A DNA stretch of 13,268 nt from positions 1 through 13,268 of the forward strand of contig NZ_DIAX01000018.1 of NCBI RefSeq assembly GCF_002414845.1, written 5' to 3'. The notes beneath the pieces were generated by a model. It saw only the letters and a program-made list of their open reading frames with translations. It searched no databases and was not told where the DNA came from. A program made the position numbers and the translations under genes. Positions 1 through 7,936 of this stretch are shown here, piece after piece. This DNA comes from Gordonia sp. UBA5067. Lineage in GTDB: Bacteria; Actinomycetota; Actinomycetes; Mycobacteriales; Mycobacteriaceae. Positions within the stretch are counted from its first letter, which is position 1; every line of letters begins with the position of its first letter.

Positions 1-745
1 CCCAGAACGAGTGCACGACGTCGGCGGCGGCGAGGTTGAACTCGATGCGCGTATCCACCGGCAGGACCATGATGGGGATCTCCGTCGACGTTCCCAGCGT
101 CTCGATGCTGGAGAAGCGCAGGTAGTCGCGGATGTTGTCGCTGCGGCCACCGGCCGGCAGCGGCAGCGGATGACCGTGATCGGCGTTGCGCTGAGCCTGC
201 AACTCAAACGGGTTGCCGTTCTCGACGGCGTAACTCTTATAGGTTCCGTCAGCTTGGCGGACCTTGTCGTAGCCAAACTTCCAGTTCCACTGGAAGGCGG
301 TGACGTCGACGACGACTCCGGGGTCGTCGGTCTTCGCCTCTACCTTGTTCTCAACGACGACGGTGAAGTAGAACAGCACCGCGATCGCGAGGAATGGCAG
401 CGTGATGAGCACCAGCTCGACAGGCATGTTGTATGCCGTCTGGCGGGGGAAGGGATCTTCGCCGGCACGGTAGCGGTGGAATGTGATGGCGATAAAGATC
501 GCCATCCAGACTAGGAAGCCGACGATCAGCGACGCAATAACGGCCCAAGTCCATAGGTGGCCCATGGCCTTTGCCTCTGGCGTCACGCCGGTCGGCCAAC
601 CAAAACGCAACGCTTCGCGCGGCCCACAACCGGTCATGAGCAGGGTCGAAAGACCCAACGCGGCCACGAGGCCGACCCGCTTGACCGTGCGCGATGCGGT
701 CGTGGCGCGGCGCGCCGTGGACCGTTCACCGTGTGTCAATTTCAT
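1..745 (-). CDS. ctaC: Cytochrome c oxidase subunit II, partial (C-terminus beyond window)
   Basis: Subunit II of the aa3-type terminal oxidase. It takes electrons into the CuA centre on the outer face of the membrane; in this lineage they come from the bc1-cc complex. The first 248 residues are present. An N-terminal signal segment ends in a lipobox-like LMTGC (Cys40), so the mature protein is probably a lipoprotein. Two membrane helices follow at about 64-88 and 109-131. The conserved aromatic FQWNW motif is at 151-155. The visible part stops at ADVVHSFW, where His245 is the expected first CuA ligand. The remaining CuA ligands (the CxxxC region) lie off the window edge; I recall the M. tuberculosis protein as about 360 aa. 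The ATG at 745 is preceded by an AGGAAGG ribosome site. It diverges from asnB, as in M. tuberculosis Rv2200c/Rv2201. Identity is very secure. Confidence 0.95.
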   Translation of the reverse strand, partial: MKLTHGERSTARRATTASRTVKRVGLVAALGLSTLLMTGCGPREALRFGWPTGVTPEAKAMGHLWTWAVIASLIVGFLVWMAIFIAITFHRYRAGEDPFPRQTAYNMPVELVLITLPFLAIAVLFYFTVVVENKVEAKTDDPGVVVDVTAFQWNWKFGYDKVRQADGTYKSYAVENGNPFELQAQRNADHGHPLPLPAGGRSDNIRDYLRFSSIETLGTSTEIPIMVLPVDTRIEFNLAAADVVHSFW

Positions 746-812
746 GCCTTCCTGCTCACCTGGACGCCCCGGACCCTGGGCCCGGCCGCACACAAATTTC
801 ACGCAACATGAC

Positions 813-850
813 TGCAAGACAATTCTTGCACTTAGTACTACGCAGCGTAG
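813..850. promoter_or_regulatory. Cluster of palindromes between ctaC and asnB (candidate operator)
   Basis: Three perfect dyads lie within 38 bp. TGCAAGA-CAAT-TCTTGCA occupies 813-830, TAGTACTA 833-840, and CTACGC-A-GCGTAG 838-850. Read on the minus strand, the last contains TACGCT (849-844), which fits a TANNNT -10 box for ctaC with a leader of about 90 nt, although no good -35 is visible. A regulator bound here would overlap a possible ctaC promoter and sit about 170 bp upstream of asnB. The palindromes are seen directly; their function and the protein that binds are inference. The TAC/GTA dyad loosely recalls BlaI/CopY-type operators, but I cannot assign a family. Confidence 0.45.
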
Positions 851-977
851 ACCAACCCGCCCAAACTGTTGCGATTGGGGCCGGTGATCTGGGCGAGTCG
901 GTGCCAGGCGTGTCGCTACGGCATACTCGATTCGACGACAGGGACCCGCTTCGCATGCTGCGCGGCGGTTTCGACGG

Positions 978-1000
978 GCGGCGGCGCACGATGCCGCCGC
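978..1000 (+). other. asnB: GC-rich hairpin just upstream of the asnB start
   Basis: A perfect 8 bp inverted repeat, GCGGCGGC (978-985) and GCCGCCGC (993-1000), surrounds a 7 nt loop. It ends 21 nt before the asnB GTG. If asnB is transcribed from any promoter upstream of 978, this stem is in its leader, close to the ribosome landing site. No U-tract follows, so a classical terminator is unlikely. It could damp translation or simply reflect G+C richness. The structure is certain on paper; a role is inferred. Confidence 0.35.
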
Positions 1001-1021
1001 AGAAAGTGGGGCGAGAACACC

Positions 1022-2947
1022 GTGTGTGGCTTGTTGGGTCTGTTGACCTCCGACGCGACGGCGGACAGTGCCGTCGACCTCGTCGCATCCGCGTCGCACT
1101 GCATGCGACACCGTGGCCCCGACGAGGCAGGCACCTGGCACGACGACGACCTCGTAGTCGGGTTCAACCGGCTCTCGATCATCGACATCGAGCATTCACA
1201 CCAACCGCTGCGCTGGGGTCCGGCCGATACCCCGGATCGATACGCCCTGGTCTTCAACGGCGAAATTTACAACTACGTCGAATTGCGGCAGCAGTTGCGT
1301 GACGAGTTCGACGCACCGATGCACACGGAGGGCGACGCCGAGGTCATTGTCGCGGCCTACCACTATTGGGGACCACTCGCTGTGCAGCGTCTGCGCGGCA
1401 TGTTCGCCTTCGCGATCTGGGACACACAGTCCCGGTCACTGTTCCTCGCCCGCGATCCGTTCGGCATTAAACCGCTGTTCCTGGCCACTGGGCCGAGGGG
1501 CACCGTTTTCGGCAGCGAGAAGAAGAGCGTTCTGGAACTGCTCGGCCGGGTCGGACTCGACGACGCGCTCGACCATCGGGCGCTCGAGCACTACATCGAG
1601 CTCCAGTACGTCCCGGAACCGGAGTCCCTGCACGCCAATATTGGGCGCTTGGAGTCCGGCTGCTACGCGTCACTGGTCCCGGGCCAATGTCCAGCGACAA
1701 CGCGCTACTTCGTGCCGCGCTTCGAGGTCGTGCCCTTCACCGCCGAAACCCGGCAGTCGCGCTACGCCGAGATCACCGACGTCCTTCGCGATTCGGTTGC
1801 CAAGCACATGCGCGCCGACGTAACCGTCGGGTCCTTCCTTTCCGGCGGTATCGACTCGACCCTGGTCGCCGCGCTGGCCCGGCAGCACAATCCCGACCTG
1901 ATCACGATCACCACCGGGTTCGAACGCGATGGCTACTCGGAGATCGATGTGGCCGCCGAGACCGCCGAGGCGATCGGCGTGCGCCACGTCGTCAAAGTGG
2001 TCAGTCCAGCCGAGTTCGTCGCGTCCATCCCCGAAATCGTGTGGTACCTCGACGACCCGGTCGCCGATCCGGCACTGGTGCCGCTGTACTTCCTGGCCAA
2101 AGAGGCCCGCAAACACGTCAAGGTCGTCCTCTCCGGCGAGGGGGCCGACGAACTATTCGGCGGATACACCATTTACAAGGAACCGCTGTCCCTCGGCGCC
2201 TTCGACAAACTGCCCGGCGTTGCCAGACGCGCTGCCGGCCGAATCAGTGACCGGATCCCCGAGGGCACCCGCGGCAAGAGTCTGCTGCACCGGGGATCGC
2301 TGTCGTTGGAGGACCGCTACTACGGCAACGCGCGCAGCTTTGACGACGCCCGGCTCAAACAGGTCCTGCGCACCTACCGGCCCGAATGGACCCACACCGA
2401 TGTGACGGCGCCGATTTACGCCGAATCGGCCGGCTGGGATCCGGTCGCGCGCATGCAGCACCTCGACTTGTTCACCTGGTTGCGCGGCGACATCCTGGTC
2501 AAGGCCGACAAGATGACGATGGCCAACTCCCTGGAGTTGCGCGTGCCGTTCCTCGACACCGAGGTCTGGCGAGTCGCGTCGGCGCTACCCGTCGACGAGA
2601 AGATCGTCCACGGCACCACCAAGTACGCGTTGCGCAAGGCGATCGAAGAGATCATCCCGCCGCACGTCCTGCACCGCCGCAAACTGGGCTTTCCGGTCCC
2701 GATCCGGCACTGGTTGGCCGGCACCGAGATGTACGACTGGGCACATCAGACCATCGCGGACTCGCAGACCGATCACCTGATCAACAAGGAGTTCGTGCTG
2801 CAGATGCTCAATGAGCATCGTGATGGCGTCGTCGACAACAGCCGGCGCCTGTGGAACGTGCTGATCTTCATGGTGTGGCATGGAATCTTCGTGGAGAAGA
2901 CGATCGTGCCCACAATCGAAGACCACACCTACCCGATACGCCTCTAA
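1022..2947 (+). CDS. asnB: AsnB-family glutamine-dependent amidotransferase (asparagine synthetase B / LtsA-like)
   Basis: Class II glutamine amidotransferase of 641 aa. The frame is open upstream to 869, but the GTG at 1022 is fixed by chemistry: it makes Cys the second residue (MCGLLG), and this Cys becomes the N-terminal nucleophile after Met removal. The glutaminase domain (about 2-215) shows RHRGPDE (29-35), FNGEIYNY (78-85) and EGD with Asp105. The synthetase domain carries the PP-loop SGGIDS (274-279), LSGEGADELFGGY and the C-terminal VPFLD and RKLGFPVP motifs. Known family roles are ATP- and Gln-dependent asparagine synthesis. In Corynebacteriales the related LtsA/AsnB amidates the meso-diaminopimelate of peptidoglycan, and sequence alone does not decide between these. 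The ribosome site is weak (GGGGCGAG). It is convergent with adoK, with 10 bp between stop codons and no evident terminator. It is the counterpart of M. tuberculosis Rv2201. Confidence 0.93.
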   Translation: MCGLLGLLTSDATADSAVDLVASASHCMRHRGPDEAGTWHDDDLVVGFNRLSIIDIEHSHQPLRWGPADTPDRYALVFNGEIYNYVELRQQLRDEFDAPMHTEGDAEVIVAAYHYWGPLAVQRLRGMFAFAIWDTQSRSLFLARDPFGIKPLFLATGPRGTVFGSEKKSVLELLGRVGLDDALDHRALEHYIELQYVPEPESLHANIGRLESGCYASLVPGQCPATTRYFVPRFEVVPFTAETRQSRYAEITDVLRDSVAKHMRADVTVGSFLSGGIDSTLVAALARQHNPDLITITTGFERDGYSEIDVAAETAEAIGVRHVVKVVSPAEFVASIPEIVWYLDDPVADPALVPLYFLAKEARKHVKVVLSGEGADELFGGYTIYKEPLSLGAFDKLPGVARRAAGRISDRIPEGTRGKSLLHRGSLSLEDRYYGNARSFDDARLKQVLRTYRPEWTHTDVTAPIYAESAGWDPVARMQHLDLFTWLRGDILVKADKMTMANSLELRVPFLDTEVWRVASALPVDEKIVHGTTKYALRKAIEEIIPPHVLHRRKLGFPVPIRHWLAGTEMYDWAHQTIADSQTDHLINKEFVLQMLNEHRDGVVDNSRRLWNVLIFMVWHGIFVEKTIVPTIEDHTYPIRL

Positions 2948-2957
2948 CCGGCCCGCA

Positions 2958-4007
<1,050 letters not shown>

Positions 4008-4023
4008 ACCTTTTCGCTGCGGA

Positions 4024-4383
4024 TCAGTTGAATGAGTCGCCGCAGGCACAACTGCCCGAGGCGTTGGGGTTGTCGATGGTGAAACCCTGCTTCTCAATCG
4101 AGTCGACGAAGTCGATGGTGGCGCCCTGGACGTACGGTGCGCTCATCCGGTCAACAGCCAGCTTCACGCCGCCGAAGTTGCTCACGACGTCGCCGTCGAG
4201 CGAACGATCATCGAAGAACAGCTGGTAGCGCAAGCCAGCACAGCCGCCGGGCTGCACGGCGATACGAAGGGCGAGGTCATCGCGGCCCTCCTGATCGAGC
4301 AGCGCCTTGGCCTTGGCGGCCGCCGAGTCGGTCAGCACGGCACCGGTGGCGGAAGTGGTGTCGGTTTCATTCGAAACGGTCAT
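4024..4383 (-). CDS. erpA: A-type iron-sulfur cluster carrier (ErpA/HesB/IscA family)
   Basis: A 119 aa protein of the HesB/IscA/ErpA family, which receives Fe-S clusters and delivers them to apo-enzymes in the cytosol. The three ligand cysteines are present: Cys48 in QPGGCAGLRY, and Cys112 and Cys114 in the C-terminal GSCACGDSF. The FFDD segment at 56-59 is also typical. The ATG at 4383 has a GGGAG ribosome site 7 nt upstream. It lies 53 bp downstream of glxK on the same strand, so the two are probably co-transcribed, and a strong hairpin follows. It corresponds to M. tuberculosis Rv2204c. The family is certain; the choice of symbol (erpA rather than a generic hesB/iscA name) is less so. Confidence 0.9.
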   Translation of the reverse strand: MTVSNETDTTSATGAVLTDSAAAKAKALLDQEGRDDLALRIAVQPGGCAGLRYQLFFDDRSLDGDVVSNFGGVKLAVDRMSAPYVQGATIDFVDSIEKQGFTIDNPNASGSCACGDSFN

Positions 4384-4436
4384 TGGAGGACTCCCTTATC
4401 GTCAGGTCGCTTTTTCCAACGGTACTCCATGCCCGG

Positions 4437-5522
4437 CTATTCCCCGGTCTCTCCGTTCCCGTCCCCACGCCCGGTGTCTGCTCGGCGCCCGGCGACGCGT
4501 GCGGCCAGCGACGCCAGCGACGCCGCGGCGTCGCCGAACGCCGCCGCGCGCCCCACGTGATCGACGAGGGATGCGACCGTGTCCAGGCGCAGCCGGCGGC
4601 GCAACCCGGGGTCGACCGCCGAAGAGTCCCCGACCAGTGCGATCACCTCAACCCCCGGCGGGGCGGCCGCCGCCACCCGCGCGACGACCTTCCCGGCGGC
4701 GGTCTGGTCGTCAAGACGTCCTTCCCCGGTGATCACGACGTCGGCCCGGCGCATCGCCGCAGGCAGCCCCGTGGCCCGGGCGACGAGATCCGCACCCGAT
4801 ACCCGGGTCGCACCGAGGGCGAGTAGGGCCGCCCCCAACCCGCCCGCCGCACCGGCGCCCGGCTCATCGGACACCGGCCGCCCGGCAAATATCTCGAACT
4901 CGGCCCCGATGTGCGCCAACCGGTCCGTGAGCAGCTCCACGGCAGCCTGATCGGCGCCCTTTTGCGGCGCGAATACTGCTGCCGCACCGCGCGGACCGGT
5001 CAGCGGGTTGTCGACATCGGTGGCGGCCACCACCCGCACCCCGGCCAGCAGCCCGGTCGCCGCATCGGGTCCACCGAGCGCGTCGAGCATGCCGCGGCCA
5101 CCGTCGGTGGTCGCGGAGCCACCCAACCCGATGACCAGTCGAGTAACCCGATCGGCCCGCAGGGCCGCCGTGATGAGCTGTCCGACGCCGGCGGTGCTCG
5201 CCGCGAGCGCAGTCCGCGGTTCAGGTCGCCCGATCAGGTGCAGGCCGCATACTTGAGCACATTCGAGATAGGCGGTGTGCCCGGCGATTCGCCACCGCGC
5301 CATCGTCGTCTCGCCCAGCGGCCCGGCGACTGGCGCCGCGCGCAAGCGCCCCACCCCGTCAAGACAGTCGATGAACCCGGGACCGCCGTCGGACTGCGGC
5401 TTGACGAGGACCGCATCGGCCGGGCGCACCGACGACCAGCCGTACGCGATCGCCGCCGCGGCCCGAGCCGCGGTCAGCGTCGCGCCAAAGCTATCTGGTG
5501 CCACGACGACGCGTAAAGCCAT
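4437..5522 (-). CDS. glxK: Glycerate kinase (GK1/GlxK family)
   Basis: A 361 aa protein that should phosphorylate D-glycerate with ATP, feeding it into lower glycolysis. Family motifs visible are VVVAPDSFGATL (5-16), the PQSDGGPGF loop (42-50), GLGGSATTDGGRGMLDALG (132-150), ATDVDNPL (167-174), FAPQKGAD (184-191), GAGAAGGLGAALLALG (222-237) and ITGEGRLDDQTAAGKV (264-279). The usual SFKG of the first motif is SFGA here and the second loop is SDGGPG rather than ADGGEG. I recall similar changes in M. tuberculosis Rv2205c, so this is probably a lineage trait. The C-terminal 15-20 residues are low-complexity and Gly/Arg-rich. The ATG at 5522 fits family length; the frame stays open far upstream, antisense to the next gene, and that extension is spurious. 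No Shine-Dalgarno is seen; a TATACT box 8 nt upstream suggests a near-leaderless mRNA. Confidence 0.9.
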   Translation of the reverse strand: MALRVVVAPDSFGATLTAARAAAAIAYGWSSVRPADAVLVKPQSDGGPGFIDCLDGVGRLRAAPVAGPLGETTMARWRIAGHTAYLECAQVCGLHLIGRPEPRTALAASTAGVGQLITAALRADRVTRLVIGLGGSATTDGGRGMLDALGGPDAATGLLAGVRVVAATDVDNPLTGPRGAAAVFAPQKGADQAAVELLTDRLAHIGAEFEIFAGRPVSDEPGAGAAGGLGAALLALGATRVSGADLVARATGLPAAMRRADVVITGEGRLDDQTAAGKVVARVAAAAPPGVEVIALVGDSSAVDPGLRRRLRLDTVASLVDHVGRAAAFGDAAASLASLAARVAGRRADTGRGDGNGETGE

Positions 5523-5569
5523 GATCGGCCAGTATAGGCAGGCCCCGAGCCCTTGCAGCGGGGCCGATC
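5523..5569. promoter_or_regulatory. Nested inverted repeats in the glxK/DUF3043 divergent intergenic region
   Basis: GATCGGCC (5523-5530) is matched exactly by GGCCGATC (5562-5569). Inside this, GGCCCCG (5541-5547) pairs with CGGGGCC (5559-5565) across an 11 nt loop. The two structures share bases 5562-5565, so they are mutually exclusive as RNA folds. The outer left arm lies between the candidate glxK -10 box and its ATG. They may be operator half-sites or leader structures, or chance in G+C-rich DNA. The repeats are seen directly and any function is inferred. Confidence 0.35.
5531..5536 (-). promoter_or_regulatory. glxK: Candidate -10 box (TATACT) for glxK
   Basis: TATACT on the minus strand is one base from the sigma70-type consensus and ends 8 nt before the glxK ATG. 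Transcription would start at or within about 2 nt of the start codon, matching the absence of a Shine-Dalgarno. The -35 is weak (CTGCAA with about 16 bp spacing). Confidence 0.45.
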
Positions 5570-5572
5570 GCC

Positions 5573-5578
5573 TAGGCT
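5573..5578 (+). promoter_or_regulatory. Possible -10 box (TAGGCT) for the DUF3043-cob operon
   Basis: TAGGCT fits TANNNT and ends 7 nt before an in-frame GTG (5586), which itself lies two codons before the ATG at 5592. This would allow a leaderless start at the GTG. It competes with the normal-leader reading in which TAGGAG (5581-5586) serves as ribosome site for the ATG. No good -35 is seen. Confidence 0.25.
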
Positions 5579-5591
5579 CGTAGGAGTGAGA

Positions 5592-6245
5592 ATGCCGTGG
5601 CAGCGCAGCGCCGATGACGCCGACGACACCGTGACCGCCGTCGACGCGGCCGGCACCGAACCCACCCGCAAGTCGGGGTACACCGAAGGCAAGGGCCGTC
5701 CGACGCCCAAGCGCCGCGACACCGAGAAGAAGCGCGGCCCAGTCGCTCCGCCGCCGATGACCCGCGCGGAGGCGCGCACTCGGCGCAAGGAAATGCGCGA
5801 GACGATGTCGAAGGAGGAGCGCCGCGAGGCCCGCGACAAGCAGCGCGACCTGCGCAACGAGGTCCGGGACCGCCGCCTCGCCGGCGAGGAGGCCTACCTG
5901 CTCCCCAAGGATCAGGGCCCGGTGCGCCGCTATGCCCGCAACATCGTGGATTCGCGGCGCAACTTCGCGGGCTTGTTCACCCCGATCGCCCTGGTTTTCA
6001 TTGTCCTCGTCTACGGCTTGCCGCGGTACTCCGCCCTGGTCAGCCTGGCCCTCCTCGTGTTCGTCGTCATGGTGGTCATCGACTGCGTTTACGTGGGTCG
6101 GCTCGTCAACAAGCGGGCTGCGCAGCGTTACCCCGAGTCCACTGACGGAGGTTTCAAACTCGGCTGGTACGCGGCTTCGCGGACCCTGCAGATGCGGCGG
6201 TTGCGCGTTCCCAAGCCGCAGGTTGAGCGCGGCGAAGCGGTCTGA
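5592..6245 (+). CDS. DUF3043 family membrane protein of unknown function
   Basis: A 217 aa protein matching the actinobacterial DUF3043 family (M. tuberculosis Rv2206, about 236 aa). The first 55 residues are polar and probably disordered. Residues 56-100 are highly charged with runs of Arg, Lys and Glu ([22 protein letters not shown]), likely helical and cytoplasmic. The conserved [16 protein letters not shown] (99-114) and VDSRRN (119-124) precede two membrane helices at about 128-143 and 147-169, with a short basic tail ending in PKPQVERG. The ATG at 5592 is chosen because TAGGAG lies 5 nt upstream; a GTG at 5586 is an alternative. It is followed after 5 bp by the cobalamin fusion gene, so co-transcription is very likely. 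Function is unknown; persistent linkage to cobT and cobS suggests, without proof, a link to membrane-bound cobalamin assembly. Confidence 0.85.
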   Translation: MPWQRSADDADDTVTAVDAAGTEPTRKSGYTEGKGRPTPKRRDTEKKRGPVAPPPMTRAEARTRRKEMRETMSKEERREARDKQRDLRNEVRDRRLAGEEAYLLPKDQGPVRRYARNIVDSRRNFAGLFTPIALVFIVLVYGLPRYSALVSLALLVFVVMVVIDCVYVGRLVNKRAAQRYPESTDGGFKLGWYAASRTLQMRRLRVPKPQVERGEAV

Positions 6246-6250
6246 GTCCC

Positions 6251-7936
6251 GTGCGCGTCCTGGTCCTCGGCGGTGTCCGATCGGGCAAGTCCGAGCACGC
6301 AGAACAGCTGCTCGCCGCCCACCAGACGGTCCGCTACCTTGCCACGGGTCCAACCCTGTCGACCGATGCCGAGTGGTCCGCGCGGGTCGCCGGGCACCGC
6401 GAGCGACGCTCTGATCGCTACGAGACGGTCGAGACCGTCGACGTGGCGGCTGCCCTGCGCGCACGGCCCGACGTGCCGGTCCTCGTCGACGATCTTGGCA
6501 ACTGGGTCGCGGCCCAGGTGGACTGGGACAGCGATAGCGACTCCGCCGCGCAAGCGGTGCGCCTGGCGGGCCCACTCGCCGAGCTGTGCGCGTCGATCGG
6601 CGAGCACCGGGCCGACGTGGTCGTCGTCTCCCCCGAGGTCGGATTGTCGCTGGTCCCCGAAACCCCGTCGGGGCGACTATTCCAAGACCTGATGGGCCGC
6701 ACCAATCAAGCCGTCGCCGCTGCCGTCGACGACACCGTGCTGCTGGTCGCGGGGCGGGTGGTCGCCCTGGGTTCGGCGGCGCCGACCCCGACCCGTACCC
6801 GCCCCGCCCCGGCCCCGGTCGTCGCGGCCGCGGCGAGCACGACCGGCAGGCCGGACGCCGTGTCCCCCGCCGACCCGACCGACGCAGAAGTCTTCGAGCC
6901 GATCATCCCGCCCGATGCACAGGCCGCCGCCGCCGCCACCGCCCGCCACGGCGTTCTCACCAAACCCCCTGGCTCGCTCGGCCGGCTCGAAGCCCTCGGA
7001 ACCTGGGTCGCGGCCTGCCAGGGAACCTGTCCGCCCACGCCGATCACCGCGCCGACCGTGGTCGTCTTCGCCGGTGACCACGGGGTCGCCGCACCCGATG
7101 CCGACGGGGGCAGTGTCTCGGCATTTCCGCAAGCAGTAACCGCGCAGATGGTGGCGAACTTCGTCGCCGGCGGGGCCGCGGTGAACGTCCTGGCCCGGCG
7201 CCTCGGCGCGACTGTGCGGGTTGAGGACATCGCCGTAGCCGCCGATACCGATCCCACAGTCTCGAGATATAAGGTCTGCCGGGGCAGCAACGACTTGCGC
7301 GTCACCGACGCCATCACCCTCGCGCAGGCCCGCCAGGCGGTGGCCGCCGGCCGGGCGATCGCCGACGAACTGGTCGACGCCGGCGTCGACCTTCTCATCG
7401 CCGGCGACATGGGTATCGGAAACACCACCCCGGCCGCGGCCCTCGTCGGCGTGCTGGCCCATGAAGAACCCGTCCTGGTTGTCGGCCGCGGCACCGGAAT
7501 CGACGACGCCGGATGGATCCGGAAGACGGCTGCGATCCGCGACGGCATGTGGCGCGGGCGCCGGGTCGCCGACGATCCGCTGTCCCTGCTGGCCGCGATC
7601 GGTGGCGCCGACCTGGCCGCGATCGCCGGATTCCTCGCCCAGGCCGCGCTCCGGCGCACACCGGTGATCCTCGACGGCATGGTGGTGACCGCGGCGGCAC
7701 TCGTCGCCGACGATCTGGCGCCGGGCGCGGTGGAATGGTGGCAGGCCGGCCACGTGTCGGCCGAGCCGGCCCACGCGCTGGCGCTGCACCGCCTCGGCCT
7801 CACGCCGCTGCTGGACCTGGACATGCGGCTCGGTGAGGCTAGCGGTGCCCTGGTTGCGCTGCCACTGGTGATCGCCGCCACCGACGTCCTCGCAACCATG
7901 GCCACTTTCGACGAGGCCGGGGTCAGTGACGCCTGA
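6251..7936 (+). CDS. cobT: CobU-CobT fusion: adenosylcobinamide kinase/guanylyltransferase plus DMB phosphoribosyltransferase
   Basis: A 561 aa two-domain enzyme of the nucleotide-loop pathway of cobalamin. Residues 1 to about 175 are CobU: P-loop GGVRSGKS (7-14), and GHRERR with His49 at the place of the guanylylated His of Salmonella CobU. This domain phosphorylates adenosylcobinamide and transfers GMP to it. An Ala/Pro/Thr-rich linker spans about 178-217. Residues about 218-561 are CobT, which makes alpha-ribazole phosphate from nicotinate mononucleotide and dimethylbenzimidazole: [11 protein letters not shown] (237-247), AGDHGV (274-279), GDMGIGN (385-391), and RLGEASGA with Glu529 as the likely catalytic base. 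Both halves look intact. I recall cobU and cobT as separate loci in M. tuberculosis (Rv0254c, Rv2207). The GTG at 6251 lies 5 bp after the DUF3043 stop with a poor ribosome site, suggesting translational coupling. The 3' end overlaps cobS by 11 bp. Confidence 0.93.
   Translation: MRVLVLGGVRSGKSEHAEQLLAAHQTVRYLATGPTLSTDAEWSARVAGHRERRSDRYETVETVDVAAALRARPDVPVLVDDLGNWVAAQVDWDSDSDSAAQAVRLAGPLAELCASIGEHRADVVVVSPEVGLSLVPETPSGRLFQDLMGRTNQAVAAAVDDTVLLVAGRVVALGSAAPTPTRTRPAPAPVVAAAASTTGRPDAVSPADPTDAEVFEPIIPPDAQAAAAATARHGVLTKPPGSLGRLEALGTWVAACQGTCPPTPITAPTVVVFAGDHGVAAPDADGGSVSAFPQAVTAQMVANFVAGGAAVNVLARRLGATVRVEDIAVAADTDPTVSRYKVCRGSNDLRVTDAITLAQARQAVAAGRAIADELVDAGVDLLIAGDMGIGNTTPAAALVGVLAHEEPVLVVGRGTGIDDAGWIRKTAAIRDGMWRGRRVADDPLSLLAAIGGADLAAIAGFLAQAALRRTPVILDGMVVTAAALVADDLAPGAVEWWQAGHVSAEPAHALALHRLGLTPLLDLDMRLGEASGALVALPLVIAATDVLATMATFDEAGVSDA

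Noticed and set aside
11..514. Plus-strand open frame opposite ctaC
   Set aside because: The minus strand encodes subunit II with signal peptide, two helices and the start of the CuA domain; the plus frame is its shadow.
813..830. The TGCAAGA/TCTTGCA dyad as a transcription terminator
   Set aside because: Both flanking genes start here rather than end, and no T-run follows the stem, so an operator-like role is more sensible.
869..1021. Upstream extension of asnB to an earlier start
   Set aside because: The catalytic N-terminal Cys requires the start at 1022; an extended protein would be inactive as a glutaminase, and the extra 51 residues resemble no known domain.
808..1302. Small plus-strand gene or leader peptide starting at ATG 808 across the ctaC-asnB gap
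   Set aside because: The frame runs into asnB in another phase with no ribosome site, and its sequence shows no domain or attenuator-like codon run.
5523..6575. In-frame open extension of glxK by about 350 codons upstream
   Set aside because: It runs antisense through the DUF3043 gene and into the CobU domain, is low-complexity Arg/Pro-rich, and glycerate kinases begin at the MALRVVVAPDSF motif. The missing stops reflect high G+C.
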